Origin: Spirochaeta isovalerica
GTDB lineage: Bacteria > Spirochaetota > Spirochaetia > DSM-2461
Assembly (NCBI RefSeq): GCF_014207565.1
Contig: NZ_JACHGJ010000002.1
Location: 310,001 to 374,000 of the forward strand
DNA length: 64,000 nucleotides
Direction: 5' to 3'
This document shows, piece by piece, positions 58,993 to 64,000 of the stretch; positions within the stretch are counted from its first letter, which is position 1; each line of letters starts with the position of its first letter. Made by a program: the position numbers and the translations under genes. Under the pieces are notes generated by a model that saw nothing but the letters and a program-made list of their open reading frames with translations, ran no database searches and was not told the DNA's origin.

Positions 58993-60342
58993 ATGAGTCC
59001 CAATGTTTTAATCGTAGACGACAACAGAGATATTCTCGCCGCTGCCCGGATCGCTCTTGCGCAGACCGGTTTCTCCGTAACAACGGGAAGCGATCCCGAA
59101 CAGATTCCCGCCCTTATGGCAAAGACTGATTTCCAGGTTATTCTTCTCGATATGAATTTCACCCGCGGGGTGGTTCACGGCGAGGAGGGCCTGACATGGC
59201 TGCAGAAAATCCGGGAGAACGACCCTGCTGCTGTTGTCATTCTCATTACGGCTTACGGCGATGTGGAGCTGGCTGTCCGGGCTATGCAGAACGGAGCCTA
59301 TGACTTTATTCAAAAGCCCTGGGATAATGAAAAACTCGTCTCTACCGTCTCCATGGCTGTTGAGCTCGGACGCTCCAAAAGAGAAGTCTCCCTTCTCAAA
59401 AGACAAAATCAATTTCTTTCGGAATGTAACGGCACCCAGGTCATTGGATCGGGACCGGCTATGAGAAAAGTTCTCGATCTGGTTGAGAAGGTTTCGCGAA
59501 CCGATGCCAATGTCCTCATTACAGGGGAAAATGGAACGGGAAAAGATCTGATCGCCCGGCTGATTCACGATTCCTCGGAGAGGTCCGATGCGCCTTTTCT
59601 GCCTGTGGATATGGGCGCTATTCCCGAGTCTCTCTTTGAAAGCGAAATGTTCGGTTATGAGAGAGGGGCCTTTACCGGTGCCGATAAAAGCCGCATAGGG
59701 AGAATCGAAGCGGCATCGGGAGGTACTCTCTTTCTCGATGAAATAGGGAATATCCCTCTGGCTCAGCAGCCAAAACTGCTTCGGGTTCTGGAGACCCGGG
59801 AACTTGTTTCCCTGGGCGGTGTCTCCCGACGGGCTTTCGATATCCGTCTGATCTGCGCGACTAACAGCGATATCCAAAAGCTCATCGAAGACAACCGTTT
59901 CCGCCAGGATCTTCTCTACCGTATCAATACCGTGGAAATCCCCCTGCCTTCCCTGAGGGAGAGAAAAGAGGATATCCCCGAACTTCTGGACCATTTTCTG
60001 CAATTTTTTTGCCGGAAATATAAACGGCCGGATTTGAAAATCACCCCCTCTCTGATGGAAAGGCTGACTGAATTTCCCTGGCCGGGAAATGTTCGGGAGT
60101 TGAAGCATCTTGTGGAGCGGGCGGTCATTCTGGCGGCAGGGAGCCCATTAAAAGCAGAAGATTTTTCGCTGAGATCCGGTGTATCTGAGAAAAATATTTC
60201 GAACTTCAATCTCGAGAACCGGGAAATGTCAGGCATTGCTGAGGCCATTGATGCTTCCGAAGGCAACCTCTCCCGCGCTGCCGAACTATTGGGAATCTCC
60301 CGCGCCACCCTGTACCGAAAGATGGAAAAATATGGTCTATAG
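58993..60342 (+). CDS. NtrC-family sigma-54 activator (response regulator)
   Basis: 449 residues from ATG 58993 (a GTG directly before is possible). Receiver with Asp53 (LLDMN) and Asp9-Asp10; AAA+ domain with Walker A GENGTGKD (178-185), GAFTGA (225-230), the sigma-54 contact loop, and the Arg finger segment FRQDLLYRIN; Fis-type HTH at the end (NLSRAAELLGISRATLYRKME). It should switch on the sigma-54 promoter of its own operon from the upstream sites. The kinase gene overlaps its end by 11 bp. Confidence 0.96.
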   Translation: MSPNVLIVDDNRDILAAARIALAQTGFSVTTGSDPEQIPALMAKTDFQVILLDMNFTRGVVHGEEGLTWLQKIRENDPAAVVILITAYGDVELAVRAMQNGAYDFIQKPWDNEKLVSTVSMAVELGRSKREVSLLKRQNQFLSECNGTQVIGSGPAMRKVLDLVEKVSRTDANVLITGENGTGKDLIARLIHDSSERSDAPFLPVDMGAIPESLFESEMFGYERGAFTGADKSRIGRIEAASGGTLFLDEIGNIPLAQQPKLLRVLETRELVSLGGVSRRAFDIRLICATNSDIQKLIEDNRFRQDLLYRINTVEIPLPSLRERKEDIPELLDHFLQFFCRKYKRPDLKITPSLMERLTEFPWPGNVRELKHLVERAVILAAGSPLKAEDFSLRSGVSEKNISNFNLENREMSGIAEAIDASEGNLSRAAELLGISRATLYRKMEKYGL

Positions 60343-61597
60343 AGTGGTTTTCATCATCGCTAATACTCTTCTGGCAGTTTTTTTATTTTCCCGGGGTCAT
60401 CTTCTTCTTACCCCTTATTTTGTTTCTCTTCTGATTCCCCTTCAGGTCTTTCTCCTTTACAGGAAAGAGCAACGGGAAAAAGACAGAATCGTGGCCCATA
60501 TCGAATCAGTCGTGCTTGATGAGAATCAAGGCAGCCGTTTAACCCACGGGAACCGTCTCTACAGTAAAATAGATAATCTCCTTTATGACCTTGAGGAAAA
60601 GTATAGAGAATCGCTTCGGGAAATTGAAGAAAAGGACAGTCTGCTCGATGTGATCCAGAATCACGTCAATGTGGGACTTCTTTCATTCGACAGGGAAGGG
60701 CAGATAGACCTTCTCAATAAACCGGCAAGACTATTGCTCTCAGTCGGATATGTCAGTCATCTCTGGGAGTGTTTTCCCGGGGATTCAGAACTCATCGACG
60801 ATCTGTTGAATTTCAAAACGCCTTTCTGCAGAACTCTGGAGCTGAAGGATAAAGGACCTGTTCTTATGGAGAGTTCGGATTTTATTCTCAATGGACAGCC
60901 TTTGAGAATACTGTCCATTCAGAACATCAGAAGAGCTCTGGACGATAAAGAACTTGATTCCTGGAATGTCCTGATTCGCTCGCTGAACCACGAGATAATG
61001 AATTCCATTACACCCATCTCCTCTCTTGCGGCTTCGGTCCTGACTCTGGTAGAGAACGATCCGCGGAGCGATCTGGTCGAGGCGATCGAGATTATTGCCC
61101 GTAGAAGCAGCAATCTGATGAAGTTTATCGACAATTATAAATCGCTCTCCCAGATCCCGTCCCCCCGGATGGAGCTTATTGGTGTACATTCTCTCTTATC
61201 CCGCATCGCCATCCTGATGTCTGTGCCGGAGAATCTCTTTGACCTTAAGGTAAACTGTGAAGAAGGGGAGGGGGAAATCTTCATCAATGGCGATCTGTCC
61301 CAGGTTGAACAGATGCTGATCAACCTGGTCAAAAACAGCATGGAAGCTTCCGCCTCGACCGTTGTCCTGTCATGTGGTACAAGGTCGGACGGAGCTGTCG
61401 TTCTCTCTGTTTCGGACAATGGTTCGGGCTTTACCGATGAAAGCCTGGAACGGGCTCTTCTCCCCTTCTATACAACCAAACCGGAGGGGTCCGGGATAGG
61501 ACTCAGCCTGATTAGACAGATCATGCGTCTTCATGGAGGCGATATTTCAATCAAAAACGAAGAGACGGGAAGCTGTATCGAGCTTATTTTTCCCTGA
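60332..61597 (+). CDS. Histidine kinase partner of the sigma-54 activator
   Basis: 421 residues from ATG 60332. Two membrane helices with a very short outer loop (1-45), a PAS-like region (about 105-200), a phospho-acceptor His220 in RSLNHEIMNSITPI, and ATPase boxes NLVKNSMEA, DNGSGF and GIGLSL. It resembles kinases of NtrY/PrsS kind that sense inner membrane state. It ends the efflux operon, converging on the Gfo/Idh gene with 1 bp between. Confidence 0.92.
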   Translation: MVYRVVFIIANTLLAVFLFSRGHLLLTPYFVSLLIPLQVFLLYRKEQREKDRIVAHIESVVLDENQGSRLTHGNRLYSKIDNLLYDLEEKYRESLREIEEKDSLLDVIQNHVNVGLLSFDREGQIDLLNKPARLLLSVGYVSHLWECFPGDSELIDDLLNFKTPFCRTLELKDKGPVLMESSDFILNGQPLRILSIQNIRRALDDKELDSWNVLIRSLNHEIMNSITPISSLAASVLTLVENDPRSDLVEAIEIIARRSSNLMKFIDNYKSLSQIPSPRMELIGVHSLLSRIAILMSVPENLFDLKVNCEEGEGEIFINGDLSQVEQMLINLVKNSMEASASTVVLSCGTRSDGAVVLSVSDNGSGFTDESLERALLPFYTTKPEGSGIGLSLIRQIMRLHGGDISIKNEETGSCIELIFP

Positions 61598-61598
61598 A

Positions 61599-62603
61599 TT
61601 ATTCTATTTTTACCCAGTTGCCGGTTTCCGCTGATTGGAAGAGGGCTATGAGCACTTTCGTATTGGCCAGAGAATCTTCCAGAGTCACCGGAACCTCACT
61701 GTTTTCCAGGATAGCCCGGGAAAAATTCTCTCCCTGAAGGGTGTAGTGGTCACAGGCTTTTATTTTGATTTCCTCTCTTTCGCTATCCCTGATCGGGCCT
61801 TTTCCCAGATAGAGGGAACAGCTCTCATCGGCCGGAGCGTTAAAGGGTATTTCCACATCAAGGGTGTTTTCCGTACCAGTAATAGTCATCCTCTGACGAC
61901 CCGCCAACTGTGTCGAGCTTGTGAAAATAGCTTGCCCCGATGGATAATCCAGAATGGCTGAAGCCAGTTTGTCGGTTTTGAAAGCGGGATCGAATTCGGT
62001 CAGCGCCATGACCCTGACCGGTTCCTCTCCGTAGATAAATCGCGAGGTATTTATAGGGTAGCATCCGATGTCCCAGAGGCTGCCTCCGCCGTATTCCGGC
62101 TTATTTCTGATATTATCTCCGTCGGTATTGTAATAGCTGAAGAAGCCCTGAATCGACCCTACCTGTCCGAGGTCTCCATTTCTGACCATTTCCCTGGCTT
62201 TCAGCCACTGGAGATGAGAGCGGACCATAAAGGCTTCGCTGATTTTCATGCCCGTTCTGTCCCGGGCTTCCATCAGTTTTACCACATCCTCAACTGTCAG
62301 GGCTATGGGTTTCTCGCAGAGAACGTGCTTGCCCGCTTCCATGCATTTTATGCTCCACTCCACATGGAGATGGTTGGGAAGAGGGTTGTAGATGGCATCG
62401 ATATCACTGTCCGAGAGCAATTCTTCATAGGAGCCGTAAGCTTTGGCAATGCCCAGTTCCGCCGCCGCTTCTTCGGCTTTCTTTTTATTGCGGGAGGCTA
62501 TAGCTGCCATTTCGCAGTTTGAGCCTTTCATCATCGCCGGGATGACCTGTTTCATGCCGATATTGGCTGTACTGAGGATACCCCAGCGGATTTTTTTGTT
62601 CAT
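61599..62603 (-). CDS. Gfo/Idh/MocA family oxidoreductase
   Basis: 334 residues. NAD(P)-binding N-terminus RWGILSTANIGMKQVIPAM; CEKPIAL holds the family Lys; the C-terminal domain begins near GFFSYYNTDGDNIR and contains GGGSLWDIGCYPIN with the conserved DIGCY motif. It acts on a sugar, inositol or similar polyol. It is single and its substrate is unknown. Confidence 0.92.
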   Translation of the reverse strand: MNKKIRWGILSTANIGMKQVIPAMMKGSNCEMAAIASRNKKKAEEAAAELGIAKAYGSYEELLSDSDIDAIYNPLPNHLHVEWSIKCMEAGKHVLCEKPIALTVEDVVKLMEARDRTGMKISEAFMVRSHLQWLKAREMVRNGDLGQVGSIQGFFSYYNTDGDNIRNKPEYGGGSLWDIGCYPINTSRFIYGEEPVRVMALTEFDPAFKTDKLASAILDYPSGQAIFTSSTQLAGRQRMTITGTENTLDVEIPFNAPADESCSLYLGKGPIRDSEREEIKIKACDHYTLQGENFSRAILENSEVPVTLEDSLANTKVLIALFQSAETGNWVKIE

Positions 62604-62651
62604 ATCTTCAACTCCATGCAGTTATGTTTTACATAAGTATACTACATGACC

Positions 62652-62865
62652 TTATTTCTGTTTGGATTTCCAGTTCACATATTTCTGTATGATTCTTTCC
62701 AGAAGCGTTTTTCGGTCGTTGTTCTCATCTTCTGATCCATTCTCCGACTGAGAGAATCTGATATATCTATGGATACTCCTCTCCTTTGAGAGGATAACCG
62801 AATCTGTCAGTTATGAAGAGGGATTTAATTCCCGCTGATTTGAAATCTCCTTCCCAACGGTTCAT
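62652..62865 (-). pseudogene. Small gene with apparent +1 frameshift
   Basis: From ATG 62865 a reading frame gives MNRWEGDFKSAGIKSLFITD, continuing RFGYPLKGEEYP to a TAG at 62767-62769. One base further, another frame continues without a stop through YIRFSQSENGSEDENNDR and KTLLERIIQKYVNWKSK to TAA at 62652-62654. Joined near the GGAGAGGAG stretch (about 62775-62785), the two make one coherent protein of about 72 residues. No good ribosome site precedes the ATG. Likely a recent pseudogene, a sequencing error, or less likely a programmed shift. No family recognised. Confidence 0.4.
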
Positions 62866-62886
62866 AATTGATTTAGAAGGTTCATA

Positions 62887-63666
62887 TTGCGTAGATTCTT
62901 TGCTTTTTTGCTCATGTCCATTTTTTTAAATGCTTCGCCGCTATTGTCTCAGGATACAGGTAAAATAATCATTGCCATGAATGCCTGGGAACCAATTAAA
63001 AGTACAACCGAACCATACGGTGTTCTGGCTCAGATTACGAAAGAAGCTTTTGCCGAAGAAGGACTCGATGTCGTTTTCCGCGTGGCACCGTGGAAAAGAG
63101 GCTACGATAACGTAAAAGACGGCATCTGGCATGGAATCGTCGGATGGAACCGCACCGGGGAAAGAGAAAGCCTCTTCTATATCAGCACGCCTCTGATCCT
63201 TGAGGATGTGGTCTTTTTCCATAACAGAGATTTGGATTTTGACTGGACCGGTATGGATGATCTGCGAGGTCTGTCTGTAGGAATGATTGAGGGATACAAT
63301 TACGGACCGGCCCTCAGCAGCGCTATTGAAAGCAATATAGTCAGGGTTGAAGAGACCAGATCGGAAGAACAGAGCATTCTCATGCTTGAAAGCAAACGCT
63401 TTGATCTGTGGCCCTGCGAGGTAGATGTAGGGCAGTATCTTATTGACAAGTATCTGACACCCCTTCAGAGTTCTAGGATAACATATCATCCCCGACCTGT
63501 TCAGGTCAGCGATCTCTGCCTGCTTTTATCCAGGGCCATTCCCGGAAACAGGGAGAATGCCGAAGCTTTTGAAAGGGGATATGCAAAACTCCGGGAAAGC
63601 GGGCGGTTGAAAGAAATTATTGAAGAAATGCTTCCCGGATCTCAAAGCCTTAAGTATTTAGAGTAA
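62887..63666 (+). CDS. Periplasmic solute-binding protein, SBP family 3, without transporter
   Basis: 259 residues starting at TTG 62887, supported by AGAAGG 6 bp upstream and a signal peptide that then runs FFAFLLMSIFLNASPLLSQ. The mature part (IIIAMNAWEPIKSTTEPYGV; APWKRGYDNVKDG; VGMIEGYNYG) matches family 3 binding proteins. No membrane or ATPase subunit adjoins. It could be an orphan binding protein or a sensor input like the domain in the GGDEF/EAL protein. Its stop is 3 bp from the end of a convergent MFS gene. Confidence 0.82.
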   Translation: MRRFFAFLLMSIFLNASPLLSQDTGKIIIAMNAWEPIKSTTEPYGVLAQITKEAFAEEGLDVVFRVAPWKRGYDNVKDGIWHGIVGWNRTGERESLFYISTPLILEDVVFFHNRDLDFDWTGMDDLRGLSVGMIEGYNYGPALSSAIESNIVRVEETRSEEQSILMLESKRFDLWPCEVDVGQYLIDKYLTPLQSSRITYHPRPVQVSDLCLLLSRAIPGNRENAEAFERGYAKLRESGRLKEIIEEMLPGSQSLKYLE

Positions 63667-63669
63667 TTT

Positions 63670-64000
63670 TTAAGAAATCTGGTCCGGTTCAATCTCTTTC
63701 ACAAAGAGAAGCAGAACCAGCAAGGCAACTGCCGAAGTCCCCATGCTGATCAGTGTCAGTCCTCTTAAACCCATTCCATAGTAATTCAAAGGTCCGAGAG
63801 AAGCCGCTGCGGTCATTCCGATTAAAGTGGAAGCCGACCCCAGGCTGAGGATCTTGCCTCTTCTGTCAGGAGCCTGTTCGCTGAGCAGGGCGATATTGCT
63901 AACCAGGGCAAATTCGAAAAATGTCCTGGGAATGACCAGGCCTATTACGGCAGCTATTATTCCTATATTAAAATAGGGGAGAATGAGAAATCCGGCGATC
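63670..64000 (-). CDS. MFS transporter (3' part, truncated by window edge)
   Basis: The last 110 codons of a minus-strand gene, TAA at 63670-63672. Three hydrophobic helices are visible, with SEQAPDRRGKILSLGSASTL between them, an MFS-type cytoplasmic loop (DRRGK), and a short tail ending IEPDQIS. The start lies beyond base 64000. Substrate unknown. Confidence 0.75.
   Translation of the reverse strand, partial: IAGFLILPYFNIGIIAAVIGLVIPRTFFEFALVSNIALLSEQAPDRRGKILSLGSASTLIGMTAAASLGPLNYYGMGLRGLTLISMGTSAVALLVLLLFVKEIEPDQIS

Noticed and set aside
57881-59083. 400-codon open frame on the minus strand
   Set aside because: Antisense to the FtsX-like permease and the activator start; low-complexity, His/Arg/Asn-rich product without domains.
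59008-60108. 366-codon open frame on the minus strand
   Set aside because: Antisense to the sigma-54 activator, no family features; a shadow of the biased codon use of the real gene.
1-64000. tRNA or rRNA genes, insertion sequences, prophage, integrase or attachment sites
   Set aside because: No cloverleaf-like sequences, transposase motifs or phage genes were noticed on either strand, although a covariance-model scan was not possible.

Overview
The window looks like chromosomal DNA from a free-living member of the Spirochaetota, probably Spirochaetales, with a GC content near one half by eye. This is an inference. It rests on the many sensory and c-di-GMP proteins, the flagellar switch homologues, the mix of anaerobic metabolism (tungsten-type aldehyde oxidoreductase, split transketolase), and the pairing of NusG domain II with a Gx-type transporter. 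No rRNA, tRNA, CRISPR array, insertion sequence or prophage was seen. Genes are densely packed, with many 4-14 bp overlaps.

Region by region. 1-4.57 kb: end of a tripartite carboxylate transporter (tctB, tctA), a two-subunit transketolase and a D-2-hydroxyacid dehydrogenase, closed by a strong terminator. 4.7-7.2 kb: two unknown small proteins and a gamma-glutamyltransferase-like enzyme. 7.2-12.9 kb: a probable RiPP (modified peptide) locus. It has an ABC exporter on the minus strand; a nucleotidyltransferase-like protein, a SipW-like peptidase, an HPr-kinase-like protein, PqqD and a radical SAM/SPASM enzyme on the plus strand; and a previously uncalled 50-residue candidate precursor gene on the minus strand at 12732-12884. 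13.1-18.2 kb: a TetR regulator and a DUF362/aldehyde ferredoxin oxidoreductase/ferredoxin/MoaD-like operon with a clear promoter and operator. 18.2-21.6 kb: copper homeostasis (CsoR, a CopA with a C-terminal CopZ-like domain that has its own internal ribosome binding site, and a SHOCT protein).

22-26.2 kb: a signalling cluster with the parts of a phosphorelay: a kinase, a lone receiver, an HPt protein, a membrane HisKA-receiver protein without an ATPase domain, and a receiver fused to an Arc-type ribbon-helix-helix domain. 26.4-34.8 kb: an ABC-F protein, an amino acid permease fused to a PTS EIIA-like domain, an MFS-HEAT protein, an SDR/TetR pair and a periplasmic binding protein. 34.8-39 kb: GAPDH, exonuclease III and an ABC exporter, followed by three exact-length 50 bp tandem repeats. 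39.1-42.4 kb: an AraC regulator and a three-gene cassette of two SpoA (FliN-like) mini-proteins and a FliM-FliG fusion. The fusion lacks the FliM CheY-binding peptide and most torque-generating FliG charges. The AraC gene and the cassette share a 15 bp promoter box at identical distance from a -10-like hexamer.

42.4-50.8 kb: an esterase, a GGDEF/EAL sensor, ArgA, a NusG_II/Gx/EcfT-like trio and a DUF4340 protein. 50.9-54.5 kb: PepD and a MASE3 histidine kinase. 54.6-61.6 kb: a MacAB-like efflux operon with a textbook sigma-54 promoter that also encodes its own NtrC-type regulator and kinase. 61.6-64 kb: a Gfo/Idh/MocA oxidoreductase, a frameshifted small gene, another periplasmic binding protein and the 3' end of an MFS transporter.

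The two strongest candidates for undescribed biology are the FliM-FliG cassette with its shared promoter box and the RiPP locus with its hidden precursor.
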